Assembly: GCF_015101885.1 (NCBI RefSeq)
Contig: NZ_CP062941.1
Span: 248,001-312,000, forward strand
Source of the DNA: Massilia litorea
Lineage (GTDB): Bacteria > Pseudomonadota > Gammaproteobacteria > Burkholderiales > Burkholderiaceae_D
Length of the DNA: 64,000 bases
Reading direction: 5' to 3'
Under the pieces are notes generated by a model that was not told the DNA's origin, did no database searches, and worked only from the letters and a program-made list of their open reading frames with translations. A program made the position numbers and the translations under genes. Each line of letters starts with the position of its first letter. Positions within the stretch are counted from its first letter, which is position 1. This document shows, one piece after another, positions 49,113 to 58,342 of the stretch.

Positions 49113-49129
49113 GCTCGATTATATCGAGC
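49113..49129 (-). promoter_or_regulatory. Palindromic -10 element before the esterase gene
   Basis: GCTCGATTATATCGAGC is a 7-bp-arm palindrome whose centre on the minus strand is TATAAT (49118-49123), a perfect -10, about 90 bp upstream of the esterase ATG. The -35 region is GC-rich and poor. A repressor site over the -10 is possible. Confidence 0.4.
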
Positions 49130-49179
49130 GTCCACGCAGGGGGCGCGCGTTAGGCCTGGCGCCAGCTCGCCCGGCACGA

Positions 49180-49187
49180 ATAAAAAA
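49180..49187. repeat. 8-bp target-site duplication, left copy
   Basis: ATAAAAAA directly flanks the left inverted repeat of the insertion sequence and is identical to 50235-50242. Eight bp is the usual duplication for IS1595-family elements. Confidence 0.88.
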
Positions 49188-49213
49188 GGCGCTGTTCGCG
49201 TTAAGCGTGGAAT
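49188..49213 (+). repeat. Left terminal inverted repeat of the IS
   Basis: Begins GGCGCTGTTCGCGTT and matches the complement of 50209-50234 at 24 of 26 positions. The transposase stop codon (49201-49203) lies inside this repeat. Confidence 0.9.
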
Positions 49214-50157
49214 ATGCCGATTGCCGCTCGCAGCAAAGCCTCCGGCGTCTTGACACGGGCGCCGTCGAGCGCCCAGCGCCAGCCGAGATAGTTGCCGAGG
49301 TAACGGCTGGCAACCCCGCGAAACGGCTGCAGCCAGCCGCGCAGGCGGCTGTGATAGGCATTCACATTCTGGACGTGGATCGCGCCGCGCACCCGGATTC
49401 CCGCCTGCAAGTTCACCGCTTCATGGGTGATACCGGCTTCGCGTGCGAAATGCCGGTAGGCCGAATGGGCGTCCGTCACCAGCAACACGTCCGGCTCCAG
49501 GCGCACTTTCAAATGTTCGTGCAATTGCGCCCGCGTAACAGGCCCCTTGCCCGGGACCCAGTCGAGCGTCTGGCCGGTCCGGTCGCGTGCGACCAGGATG
49601 CACATCTGCTCGTTCGAAATGCCGCGTTTTGTCGCCTTTCCGCCGCGCTTGCGTGGAGGCCGATCGAGCGAGCGGGACCCTTTGTGTGATTCGAGCACAT
49701 ACATCTCGTCGGCCTCGGCGATCCCGGCCAGGCGCTGGGGTCGGTCGTTTTGAGTGAGCGCGAGAAAACGGTGGCGCCAGCGAAAGCTGGTGGCGCGGGC
49801 AACGCCGAGCTGGGCGGCGCTGCGCCGGATGCTGTGCGAGTCGAGCATGCCGCCCAGGTAATCGAGCCAGCGCCCTTTGTGGCGCAGGCGCGCCAGCGGC
49901 GTGCCGGTGAGCGCATTGCAGGTGCGGCCGCAAGCGCGGCAACGAAAGCGCTGCAGCCCGTTGGCGCGGCCGTGCTTGTGGAAGCGATTCAAGCCGCAAC
50001 CGGGACAGGCAAGTTGCGGCGCGCTCGCCTGCTCGATGACGTCCACCGTCCGATCGCGCTTGACCGTTGGCAGCAGCAGGCCGAGCAAACGTTCGCGCTG
50101 GCGCCGGGTCAGCGCGGCCAGGTTCTTCAGGAAGTGCTCGAACTTGCGTGCTTGCAT
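49201..50157 (-). CDS. IS1595-family transposase
   Basis: A 318-residue transposase. A zinc ribbon (Cys51, Cys54, Cys73, Cys76) and an HTH-like region (about 95-130) precede the ISXO2-type catalytic domain, with Asp150 (EADEMYV) and Asp229 (LLVTDAHSAY) as acidic residues. The later NVNAYHSRLRGWL and LGNYLGWRWAL motifs are typical of the family. Full length with no frameshift. Its stop lies in the left inverted repeat. It could receive weak read-through from pstS, which points the same way. Confidence 0.93.
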   Translation of the reverse strand: MQARKFEHFLKNLAALTRRQRERLLGLLLPTVKRDRTVDVIEQASAPQLACPGCGLNRFHKHGRANGLQRFRCRACGRTCNALTGTPLARLRHKGRWLDYLGGMLDSHSIRRSAAQLGVARATSFRWRHRFLALTQNDRPQRLAGIAEADEMYVLESHKGSRSLDRPPRKRGGKATKRGISNEQMCILVARDRTGQTLDWVPGKGPVTRAQLHEHLKVRLEPDVLLVTDAHSAYRHFAREAGITHEAVNLQAGIRVRGAIHVQNVNAYHSRLRGWLQPFRGVASRYLGNYLGWRWALDGARVKTPEALLRAAIGIFHA

Positions 50158-50208
50158 GCGAACCTCCTCTCAGGTGAAGTCTCATTTGGACCTCAGCCGT
50201 TCAAGAAG

Positions 50209-50234
50209 ATTCCACACTCAACGCGAACAGCGCC
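50209..50234 (-). repeat. Right terminal inverted repeat of the IS
   Basis: The complement begins GGCGCTGTTCGCGTT, pairing with 49188-49213 apart from two transitions. It marks the outer right end of the element. Confidence 0.9.
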
Positions 50235-50242
50235 ATAAAAAA
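50235..50242. repeat. 8-bp target-site duplication, right copy
   Basis: ATAAAAAA, identical to 49180-49187. Most of it is the U-tract of the pstS terminator, so the original target was that T-run. Confidence 0.88.
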
Positions 50243-50268
50243 AACGGCGGTCCCTGTGAAGACCGCCG
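50237..50268 (-). terminator. pstS terminator, abutting the IS
   Basis: On the minus strand CGGCGGTC and GACCGCCG pair (8 bp, 8-nt loop) and are followed by eight T residues. The stem and U-tract remain intact beside the insertion, so termination is probably retained. Confidence 0.85.
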
Positions 50269-50310
50269 CCAACCTACCGGTAACGCTACGCGGGCCTGCG
50301 CCCGCTTGCA

Positions 50311-51354
<1,044 letters not shown>

Positions 51355-51401
51355 TTTGTCTTTGGCCCAGGGTGTGGCTCAGTTGGTTGAGTGACGAGCG
51401 C

Positions 51402-51435
51402 AGTCTAGTCCGCGAATATGACCGCTGTATGACGG
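51402..51435 (-). promoter_or_regulatory. Pho box and promoter of pstS
   Basis: The minus strand reads CCGTCATACAGCGGTCATA (51417-51435): two GTCATA cores 11 bp apart, as in the PhoB consensus CTGTCATA-n3-CTGTCAT. Nine bp downstream is TAGACT (51402-51407), the expected -10 position when PhoB replaces the -35. The pstS ATG is 48 bp further on. Confidence 0.85.
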
Positions 51436-51500
51436 GTCGAAATGCGCCGATACTGTGGCGTTTTTGCTATGCTGCACTTGTCGACACGACCATTGCTCCG

Positions 51501-51890
51501 ATGCGCCACCTGTTCGCTCTTCCCGTCCTCTGCGCCGCGCTGCTTGGCTGCGCCACCCCGGCGCCGCCCGTGCTCGGCACTTTTACCCTCGAACCCGGCC
51601 AGGAGCTGGTGGTCGCGCCGGACACCACCCTGCATTTCGATGCCGTCGACGACAGCCGCTGCCCGCCGAACGTGCACTGCATCTGGGCCGGCAGGCTGAG
51701 CTACCGCTTCAGCATCCGGCGCGCCGGCGTGGCGCTCGACACCGTCGAGCTCTCGCCCGCGCAGCGCGAGGCGGCGCCGCCAGCCTTGCATGGGCGCCGC
51801 ATCCTGCTCGACCCGGCAGCGATCCCGGCCCCACCCGCCCCGGCCATGCCGACTCCTCATCGCGCCACCATCACGCTTGTCCCCGCCTGA
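51501..51890 (+). CDS. Small hypothetical lipoprotein
   Basis: A 129-residue protein with a lipoprotein signal (MRHLFALPVLCAALLGC, lipobox ALLGC). The mature part has the motif SRCPPNVHCIWAG (about residues 51-64), a two-cysteine pattern seen in small exported proteins of unknown function, and a Pro/Ala-rich end. The ATG at 51501 starts the signal peptide. It is 24 bp upstream of the ggt gene and may share its transcript. Confidence 0.65.
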   Translation: MRHLFALPVLCAALLGCATPAPPVLGTFTLEPGQELVVAPDTTLHFDAVDDSRCPPNVHCIWAGRLSYRFSIRRAGVALDTVELSPAQREAAPPALHGRRILLDPAAIPAPPAPAMPTPHRATITLVPA

Positions 51891-51914
51891 TCCTTCAACC
51901 TTGCCGACCATTCC

Positions 51915-53669
51915 ATGACCCGATCCGCGACCGCCCTCACCTGCACACTGACCCTTTCCATCATCCTCAACGCGCCGCTGGCGCTTGCCAAGACGCCGGT
52001 CGCCACCGGCAGCGGCGGCGCCGTCGCCACCATCAGCGAGAAGGCCTCGCAATCGGCGCTCGCCATCCTGAACAAAGGCGGCAACGCGATCGACGCGGCA
52101 GTCGCCGCCGCGGCGACGCTGGGCGTGACCGATCCGTTCAGCTGCGGCATCGGCGGCGGCGGCTTCATGGTGATCTATCTCGCCAAGGACAAGCGCGTGA
52201 TCACGATCGACCACCGCGAAACGGCGCCCGCCTCCTTCACGCCAGCAGTGTTTTTGGAGGGCGGTAAAGAGATCGATTTCGAGAAGGCGGTCGCCAGCGG
52301 GGCATCGGTCGGCGTGCCGGGCACGGTGCGCGGCTGGCACGAAGCGCTCGAGCGCTACGGCAGCATGAAGTTCAAGCAGGTGCTGGCGCCGGCCATCGAC
52401 GTCGCCACCAAAGGTTTTACGGTCAGCGACACTTTCTCGCACCTGACGCGTGAAAATGAGGGCAAATTCCGGCAGTTCGGCACCACGTCGGCGCTGTACC
52501 TGCGCGACGGGAAAGCCGTGACGGCCGGGACCACGCTGCGCAATCCCGACATGGCCAAGGCCTACCGCGAAATCGCCGCCAGAGGTCAGCGCGCCTTTTA
52601 TGAGGGCCCGATGGCGCGCGCCATCGTCGACGCCGTCAACAGGCCGCCGGTGGCGAACGGCGCTCAGGTACGCGCCGGCCGCATGACGCTGGCCGATCTC
52701 GCCAACTACGAAGCGCGCATCCGCCAGCCGGTGCTCAGCACCTACCGCGGCTATGAACTCTACGGCATGCCGCTGCCGAGCAGCGGCGGCATCACTGTCG
52801 CCGAAGCGCTGAACATCCTCGAAGGCTACGACCTGAAATCGCTGCCGCGTGCGAACGCCGAGCACCTGTACCTGGAAGCGAGCCGCCTTGCCTTTGCCGA
52901 CCGCAACGCCTATCTCGCCGATCCGGAATACGTCGATGCGCCAGTAAGCGGCCTGCTGTCGAAAGAGTTCGCCGCGCAGCGCCGCGCCCAGATCGACCTC
53001 AAGCGCGCCAGCGCGAATGTCAGTGCGGGCGATCCCTACGCCTTCCAGGACGACCAGAGCATTCCGCTGCGCCCGCAAACGCGGCCGCTACAGCGCGAGA
53101 GCGCCCACACCACCCACTTCACGGTCTCCGACAAGGAAGGCAACGTCGTCTCCTATACCTTCACCATCGAGTCCTGGGGCGGCAGCGGTATCGTGGTGCC
53201 GGGCTACGGCTTCCTGCTGAATAACGAGATGACCGATTTCGATTTTTCCGGTCCGCGCCCGAACGTGCCGGAAGCCGGTAAACGTCCGCGCAGCAGCATG
53301 GCGCCGACCATCGCCCTGAAGGACGGCAAGCCCGCCTTCACCATCGGCAGCCCGGGCGGCGCGACCATCATCACCACGGTGCTGCAGACGATCGTCAACT
53401 ACGTCGACTTCGGCATGCCGATGGACGCGGCGGTCAATGCGCCGCGCCTGTCGGAACGGAATGGCGCAGCCACCTCGGTCGAACCGGGCTTCGGCGGCTC
53501 GGCCCAGGCGCAGGCACTGTCGGCCTTCGGTCACAAGTGGGAAGACCCCGCCGAGGAGATCGGCGCGGCGAATGCGATCGTGTTCAATCCGGACGGCACC
53601 GTGACGGCGGTCAGCGAAGGCCGGCGTCACGGGGTGGGCAGCGCACTCGTCCAGAAGAGCGCGCACTAG
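51915..53669 (+). CDS. ggt: Gamma-glutamyltransferase / glutathione hydrolase
   Basis: A periplasmic Ntn hydrolase that cleaves gamma-glutamyl bonds such as in glutathione. The 584-residue precursor has a signal peptide (about 1-25, ending LALA) and is cut into large and small subunits before Thr400 in HTTHFTVSD, the new N-terminal nucleophile. Substrate residues are visible in ITIDHRETAP (Arg101), and in the small-subunit oxyanion segment PRSSMAPTI with the GSPGG loop. Length is close to E. coli Ggt (580). Confidence 0.95.
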   Translation: MTRSATALTCTLTLSIILNAPLALAKTPVATGSGGAVATISEKASQSALAILNKGGNAIDAAVAAAATLGVTDPFSCGIGGGGFMVIYLAKDKRVITIDHRETAPASFTPAVFLEGGKEIDFEKAVASGASVGVPGTVRGWHEALERYGSMKFKQVLAPAIDVATKGFTVSDTFSHLTRENEGKFRQFGTTSALYLRDGKAVTAGTTLRNPDMAKAYREIAARGQRAFYEGPMARAIVDAVNRPPVANGAQVRAGRMTLADLANYEARIRQPVLSTYRGYELYGMPLPSSGGITVAEALNILEGYDLKSLPRANAEHLYLEASRLAFADRNAYLADPEYVDAPVSGLLSKEFAAQRRAQIDLKRASANVSAGDPYAFQDDQSIPLRPQTRPLQRESAHTTHFTVSDKEGNVVSYTFTIESWGGSGIVVPGYGFLLNNEMTDFDFSGPRPNVPEAGKRPRSSMAPTIALKDGKPAFTIGSPGGATIITTVLQTIVNYVDFGMPMDAAVNAPRLSERNGAATSVEPGFGGSAQAQALSAFGHKWEDPAEEIGAANAIVFNPDGTVTAVSEGRRHGVGSALVQKSAH

Positions 53670-55097
53670 TCAGGCCAGGCGCCCGACCGGAAAAGCGATC
53701 GGGGCAGCGACGCTGCGTTTCCAGCGCCAGGGCACGACCACCAGCGCGATCAGGACACTGGCCAGTGCAGCGCCTGCCGTGATGGGCAGGCCCGAGACGG
53801 CATGGATCGCGGCGCCGGCGGCGAAGCTGATCGCCGCCGTCACGAGCAGCGCGAACGCCGGGCCGAGTCCGAGCAGGCCGGCATGCCGGGCATGCTGGCG
53901 CAGGTTGGTGCCGATCAGCGGCAGCGTCAGGCAGCACAGGCACAGTTGCAGGACGTAGAAGGAGGCCGGCGCGCCGGCGGCGAGCGTCAGCAATCCGACT
54001 GCCCCGGCCTGCAGGCACCATCCGAGTACGGCGCTGCGCAGCTGCACGCCGGCCAGCGTGCGGTTGAACGCGGCGGCGCCGGCGGGCATGGCGGGCGCCA
54101 GGCGCAGCAGGGTTTGTTCGCCGCGGGTCTCCATCAGGCGGATGTTGCGGCGTTCGTGGTCGAACAGGGGCACCAGCATCAGGCTCGCCGCGACTGCCCA
54201 GCCGCCATTGGCCACCATGAGGCGCAGCGCATCGCCGTCGTAGAACCGCAAGGCCAGCAGCGCACCTCCGAGGACCGGCGTGACCACGGCCAGCGCCAGC
54301 AGCTGGCCGCTCCAGTGCTCGCGCGCGCCCAGCAGGTGGCCGAGCAGCTTGCCGGCATCGCGGCCGGCACAGTCGCGGCGCAGCGCGGCCAGGTAGACCG
54401 CCGTGAAGACCCGGTTCGGCTTGCCTTCCCTGAATTGCCCTTTCGGCGTCAGCCGTTCGGTCTGCAGCTTCTGCCGTTCGCGCAGGGCGTAATGGCGCTC
54501 GCCGCCGTTCATGAACATGGTCCTGAGGGTGAAGGCGCCGTAGGCGAGCATCAGCAGGCTGGCCGCCGCCAGGCCGGCCCCATGCGCCAGCCGGTCCAGC
54601 GCGCTGGCCGGAATCACCCTCGATAGGGCAACCAGGGGGAACAGGCCGAACTGCGCAGCGACGCCCGCCCAGTGGCCGGTGCGTGCCAGGGCGAAGGTGG
54701 CAAGCCCGCCGCCGGCACCCAGCAGGACCAGGCTTGGGGCCAGTCCGGTGCCGACCGCCAGCAGCGCCGCCAGGAGCGTGGCGGCGGCCCAGGCGCCCGC
54801 CGTCAGCTGCATCAGCCGGCGGCGCAGGGCCGGCACCAGGCGCGCATTGGCCGGCGTGTTGAGTTTGATGGCGCCCGGCAGGAAGTAGCCCGCCCAGCCG
54901 GCGAGCAGGCCGGCCAGCGCGATACGCGCCGCCACGCCGATGCTCAGCATCGGGTCGTCCATTTTCAGCTGGACCAGGAAACCGATGGTGACGGCAGCCA
55001 CCGCCGCGAAGGACAGCACGATCATCCAGGCGCTCGGCTGGCGCGAACTGAGCGCCATCCGTGCAAGCACGGCATGCGTGCGCAGTGCCGGGCTCAT
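53670..55097 (-). CDS. ABC transporter permease of the YtrA-type operon
   Basis: A 475-residue inner-membrane protein with about twelve hydrophobic helices and no recognised enzyme motifs. Its ATG at 55097 overlaps the ATPase gene by 4 bp, so it is the membrane partner of that ABC protein. A cytoplasmic loop (about 165-210, RERQKLQTERLTPKG) is basic. The stop directly abuts the converging ggt gene with no spacer. The substrate is unknown; comparable GntR-ABC operons respond to cell-wall antibiotics or membrane stress in other bacteria. Confidence 0.78.
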   Translation of the reverse strand: MSPALRTHAVLARMALSSRQPSAWMIVLSFAAVAAVTIGFLVQLKMDDPMLSIGVAARIALAGLLAGWAGYFLPGAIKLNTPANARLVPALRRRLMQLTAGAWAAATLLAALLAVGTGLAPSLVLLGAGGGLATFALARTGHWAGVAAQFGLFPLVALSRVIPASALDRLAHGAGLAAASLLMLAYGAFTLRTMFMNGGERHYALRERQKLQTERLTPKGQFREGKPNRVFTAVYLAALRRDCAGRDAGKLLGHLLGAREHWSGQLLALAVVTPVLGGALLALRFYDGDALRLMVANGGWAVAASLMLVPLFDHERRNIRLMETRGEQTLLRLAPAMPAGAAAFNRTLAGVQLRSAVLGWCLQAGAVGLLTLAAGAPASFYVLQLCLCCLTLPLIGTNLRQHARHAGLLGLGPAFALLVTAAISFAAGAAIHAVSGLPITAGAALASVLIALVVVPWRWKRSVAAPIAFPVGRLA

Positions 55098-55849
55098 TGC
55101 GTCACCTCGATGAACAGGTCTTCCAGGCTGAGCGGCTCGGCGCGCACGCCCGGCGCGCCGACGACGCGGTGCGCGCCTTCGAGCAGTTCGTCGAGCTGGC
55201 CCTGGAGCGCGATCCTGCCGTCCTTGAGGAAGGCGACATCGAGCGCGACCCGTTCCAGGTCGGACAGGATATGCGTCGAGAACACGACCGTGGTGCCGCG
55301 CTCGATGACGCCGTCGATCAGCTCGCGCAGGAACTCGCGGCGGCCGACCGGGTCGAGCGCGGAGACCGGCTCGTCGAGGACCAGCAGTTCCGGATCGGGT
55401 CCGAGCGCGCGGATGATGGCCAGGCGCTGCTGCTCGCCGCCGGACAGCTTGCTGATCGCCCTGCCCAGCTTGGGCAGGTCGAAACCCCAGCGTTCGAGCA
55501 ACGCATCGACCTTGGCATCGTTCCAGCGCGGATACAGGGCCTTGAAGTAGTCCAGCATCTGGCGCGGCGTGAGCCACTCGAACAGGTCCGATTTCTGCGG
55601 CACGTAACCAATCCGGGCACGGGTGGCGTCCGACAGCGCGTTCACATCCTCGCCGTAGATGGTGACCGCTCCCCCATCCGCTTCGCGCAGGCCAAGCAGG
55701 CATTCGAGCAGCGTCGACTTGCCGGCGCCGTTGCGCCCCAGCAGGCCGATCACCTGGCCCGGCATCACCTGCCAGTCGAGGCCATTCAGGACGGGAGTAC
55801 TGCCGAACTGCTTGCGGACCGAGGACAGCCGGACGATCGGGGTGTTCAT
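55094..55849 (-). CDS. ABC transporter ATP-binding protein
   Basis: A 251-residue ABC ATPase with Walker A GRNGAGKST (about 38-46), signature LSGGEQQR (about 139-146), Walker B LLVLDEPVSALD and the switch histidine in VFSTHIL. It overlaps both neighbours by 4 bp (GntR regulator upstream, permease downstream), a coupled three-gene operon of the YtrABC pattern. Confidence 0.93.
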   Translation of the reverse strand: MNTPIVRLSSVRKQFGSTPVLNGLDWQVMPGQVIGLLGRNGAGKSTLLECLLGLREADGGAVTIYGEDVNALSDATRARIGYVPQKSDLFEWLTPRQMLDYFKALYPRWNDAKVDALLERWGFDLPKLGRAISKLSGGEQQRLAIIRALGPDPELLVLDEPVSALDPVGRREFLRELIDGVIERGTTVVFSTHILSDLERVALDVAFLKDGRIALQGQLDELLEGAHRVVGAPGVRAEPLSLEDLFIEVTQ

Positions 55850-56244
55850 GCTTGTTCCTTCAGGATATGGGTGAACAGGGAGAGGACGGTGTCGGGATCG
55901 AGTTCGAGCTGGCGCGCCTCCATGGCCGCGCGTTCCAGGATTGGACGCAGCAGTTCGGCGCGCTCAAGGGCGCTGTGCCGGGTGCCGGCGCGGTCGGCGA
56001 TGCTCATGCCCATGCCGCGCTTGCGCGTCAATAGCCCTTCCATCTCGAGCAGGCCGTAGGCCTTGGAGACGGTCATCGGATTGAGCGTCAGCGCCTGGGC
56101 GACCTCGCGCACCGAAGGCATGCCGTCGCCGGGGGCCATCTGGCCGGCGGCAATCAGGCGCCGCACCTGCTCGACGAGCTGGCGGTAGATCGGCTCGGAG
56201 GAGCCGGTGGTGATCGAGAACAGCTGGGCGGAGTGGGTGGTCAT
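55846..56244 (-). CDS. GntR-family regulator, YtrA subfamily
   Basis: A 132-residue regulator with a winged helix-turn-helix (about residues 12-80; PIYRQLVEQVRRLIAAG, PSVREVAQALTLNPMTVSKAY) and a short C-terminal helical dimerisation part. The short tail and the downstream ABC genes place it in the YtrA subfamily. It probably represses its own operon through the palindrome at 56249-56278, which lies 5 bp upstream of the ATG. Confidence 0.9.
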   Translation of the reverse strand: MTTHSAQLFSITTGSSEPIYRQLVEQVRRLIAAGQMAPGDGMPSVREVAQALTLNPMTVSKAYGLLEMEGLLTRKRGMGMSIADRAGTRHSALERAELLRPILERAAMEARQLELDPDTVLSLFTHILKEQA

Positions 56245-56248
56245 GGCG

Positions 56249-56278
56249 CTTAGTGTATTAGTTGATTAATACACTAAG
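56249..56278 (-). promoter_or_regulatory. Palindromic operator of the YtrA-type operon
   Basis: CTTAGTGTATTA and TAATACACTAAG are perfect 12-bp inverted arms around a 6-bp spacer. AGTGTA and TACACT sit 12 bp apart within it; an AGTGTA-TACACT pair about one turn apart is the reported binding pattern of YtrA in Bacillus (from memory). The position immediately before the regulator gene implies autoregulation. Confidence 0.82.
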
Positions 56279-56400
56279 CTCATTCTCGGATGATGTCAAC
56301 AAGAAATATCAAACAAAGTCGGGGCCGGCACGCCCGTACATGCAGTTTTCTCACGACGATTCGGGCTATAGTGGGTCGTCCGTTCGTCCCAGGGGGTGTC

Positions 56401-56928
56401 ATGAACTCGTCTCAAATCTCCGCTTTGCCTTCGGAAGGCGACCCCGATGTCGATCACTTGCGCTTTCATCGTCAGCACGAGCATTTGTTCAAGACCTTCG
56501 GCAGCGACGTGTTCGGGTTGAAAGCGGAAGCCTTCGCCCGTTTCTTCGGAACGCCTGTTTTCCTCGGTGCGCAAACCTTGATTGTTGCAGTCTGGATCGC
56601 CGCCAACGCACTCGGGTTCATGCATTTCGACCTGTACCCCTTCATCCTGCTCAATCTGGCGTTCAGCCTGCAGGCAGCCTACGCAGCCCCGCTTATCCTG
56701 CTCGCGCAAACGCGCCAGGCGGCGCGCGACAAGGCGCACTCCGACGCGGATGCCAAGCACCGCGAAGCCATCGCCGCCGCCTCGACCAGGCAATCCGAGC
56801 AGATGTTGGAATTGCTGCGCCGGAATACGGAACTGACGGAAATCACCAGGACGATGGCGGAACGCATCGAAAAGCTGACGGCGGAAATGCACCAGCATCT
56901 GCTGCGGGATAGCGAGCAACAACACTGA
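56401..56928 (+). CDS. DUF1003 membrane protein
   Basis: A 175-residue DUF1003 protein with two membrane helices (about residues 56-73 and 79-101). The family signature FILLNLAFSLQAAYAAPLIL-LAQTRQAARD runs across the second helix. A C-terminal charged coiled coil (about 110-170) is likely cytoplasmic. The function of the family is not known. The ATG at 56401 is preceded by AGGGGGTG. It stands alone and converges with the TerD gene across a shared terminator. Confidence 0.88.
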   Translation: MNSSQISALPSEGDPDVDHLRFHRQHEHLFKTFGSDVFGLKAEAFARFFGTPVFLGAQTLIVAVWIAANALGFMHFDLYPFILLNLAFSLQAAYAAPLILLAQTRQAARDKAHSDADAKHREAIAAASTRQSEQMLELLRRNTELTEITRTMAERIEKLTAEMHQHLLRDSEQQH

Positions 56929-56942
56929 GGTGCGAAAAAAAA

Positions 56943-56960
56943 CCGGGGACGTATCCCCGG
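56943..56960. terminator. Bidirectional terminator between the DUF1003 and TerD genes
   Basis: CCGGGGA and TCCCCGG form a 7-bp stem with a 4-nt loop. Eight A residues lie on the left, giving a U-tract for the leftward transcript, and TTTCC on the right for the rightward one. Confidence 0.85.
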
Positions 56961-56986
56961 TTTCCTCGACTACGACAAACGACCGA

Positions 56987-57568
56987 TTACAGATGCGGCG
57001 TAATGGCCGGCATCAGGTCATCGAAGGTGCGGCCGCTGGCATTTTCGCCGATCGCATGCATCTTCCATTCGCCATTGTGACGGTAGAGCTTGGCCATCAC
57101 CTGGGCCGTGTGGGCGCCCTGCACCGACAGGTCGTAGCGCGCCACTTCCTTGTTGCCGGATGCGTCGAGCAGGCGGCAGTAGGCGTTTTGCACCTGCGAG
57201 AAGTTCTGGCCCGTGAAGCTGTTCACGGTGAAGACCAGGGACTTCACGTTCGGCGGCACGCTGGACAGGTCGACGTTGATCTGCTCGTCGTCGCCGTCGC
57301 CCGCGCCGGTGCGGTTGTCGCCGGTGTGGACGATGCTGCCGTCCTTGCTTTTGAGCTGGCGGAACCAGACGGTGTCCACCGGACGGTTCGATTCGTCGAA
57401 CATCACCACCGAGGCGTCGAGGTCGACGCTTTCGGTCTTCGCGCCGAAGCCGAGGAAGCCCTTGGTCTTGATGGCGTCCCAGCCGAGGCCCATCGTGACG
57501 CGGGTGAGTGCGCCGCCGCCCTCTTTCGAGAGCGAGATTTTCTGGCCTTTTTGCAGATTGACTGTCAT
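56987..57568 (-). CDS. TerD-family protein (copy 1, TerZ-like)
   Basis: A 193-residue TerD-domain protein. The family binds Ca2+ through acidic loops, visible here as TGAGDGDDEQINVDLSSVP (about residues 87-105) and the GLGWD / DLDASVVMFD blocks. TerD proteins belong to the tellurite, phage and membrane-stress response sets. The ATG follows CAAGGAG. It is the last gene of a leftward set: TerD (58343), AIM24, TerD. The insertion KTKGFLGFGAKTESVDL is longer than in the other copy. Confidence 0.93.
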   Translation of the reverse strand: MTVNLQKGQKISLSKEGGGALTRVTMGLGWDAIKTKGFLGFGAKTESVDLDASVVMFDESNRPVDTVWFRQLKSKDGSIVHTGDNRTGAGDGDDEQINVDLSSVPPNVKSLVFTVNSFTGQNFSQVQNAYCRLLDASGNKEVARYDLSVQGAHTAQVMAKLYRHNGEWKMHAIGENASGRTFDDLMPAITPHL

Positions 57569-57591
57569 TGCATTACTCCTTGTGAGCAGAC

Positions 57592-58287
57592 TTATTTGGC
57601 GGGCGTTTGCATCCAGGCTTTAAAGGCGGCACGGTTACGCGAACACACGTAGACCTTGCCCTTGCCCGAAAAGCGCAGGACCATGCCCTCGCCGCTGGTT
57701 TGGCTGTTGATCAGGTTACCCAGGAAGCCACCGCTGGTGCCGGTCGTGATCGAGATCTCGTAGCGTAGCGTGCTGTCCCAGCACACGACGTGCGAATTGT
57801 CGATGATCGCGTCCTTTCCCGGCTCGACGTCCAGCATCGACATCGACCCGAAACCCGACACCACGACCTGCCCCTGGCCGCTCGTCTCGGTGACGAAGAA
57901 GCCACCGCTGTTGGCGAAGAGCGCATTGCCGATGCTCTGGGTGCGCACGTTCAGGCCGACGCCGGACGAAGCCGCGACAAAGGCGCCGTCGCTGATGATG
58001 TAATTGTTCGGGCCGACGTCGACGATCTGCATCGCACCCGGCAGCGTCGGCGAGAGCAGGCAGTCGCCGGCGCCGCGCGTGGCTTCGATGTGCTGCTGGA
58101 AGAAGGACTCGCCGTTGGCGAAGGTGCGCATCAGCGCGCTGCCGAGCCCGCCCCGCATCTTGCCTTTCAGGTCGAGGGTCGATTCCATCATCACCATCGC
58201 GTCGGACTCGCAATAGATGGTTTCGCCCTGACGCATCGACACATGCAGGAAGGGATCGACATCCCCGGTCACGGTAAAAGTTGGCAT
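57592..58287 (-). CDS. AIM24 family protein
   Basis: A 231-residue protein of the AIM24/TIGR00266 group, a beta-rich fold with Gly-rich turns (GMRGGLGSALMRTFANGESFF and the GAFVAASSGVGLNV block). No signal or membrane segment. The fold is found beside TerD genes in several phyla and is thought to be an accessory of the Ter stress system. It lies between two TerD genes with 23- and 55-bp spacers. Confidence 0.88.
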   Translation of the reverse strand: MPTFTVTGDVDPFLHVSMRQGETIYCESDAMVMMESTLDLKGKMRGGLGSALMRTFANGESFFQQHIEATRGAGDCLLSPTLPGAMQIVDVGPNNYIISDGAFVAASSGVGLNVRTQSIGNALFANSGGFFVTETSGQGQVVVSGFGSMSMLDVEPGKDAIIDNSHVVCWDSTLRYEISITTGTSGGFLGNLINSQTSGEGMVLRFSGKGKVYVCSRNRAAFKAWMQTPAK

Positions 58288-58342
58288 TTGGCTTCCTTTG
58301 AAATGCGGCCCTCCGTTCAGGGAGAGACCGCGAACCTGTTAA

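Larger units (their letters stand above)
49188..50234. mobile_element. Complete insertion sequence of the IS1595 type
   Basis: A 1047-bp element with 26-bp terminal inverted repeats (two mismatches), one transposase gene and a perfect 8-bp target duplication. All parts are intact, which suggests recent or still possible transposition. It is inserted in the U-tract of the pstS terminator. No passenger gene is present. Confidence 0.93.
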
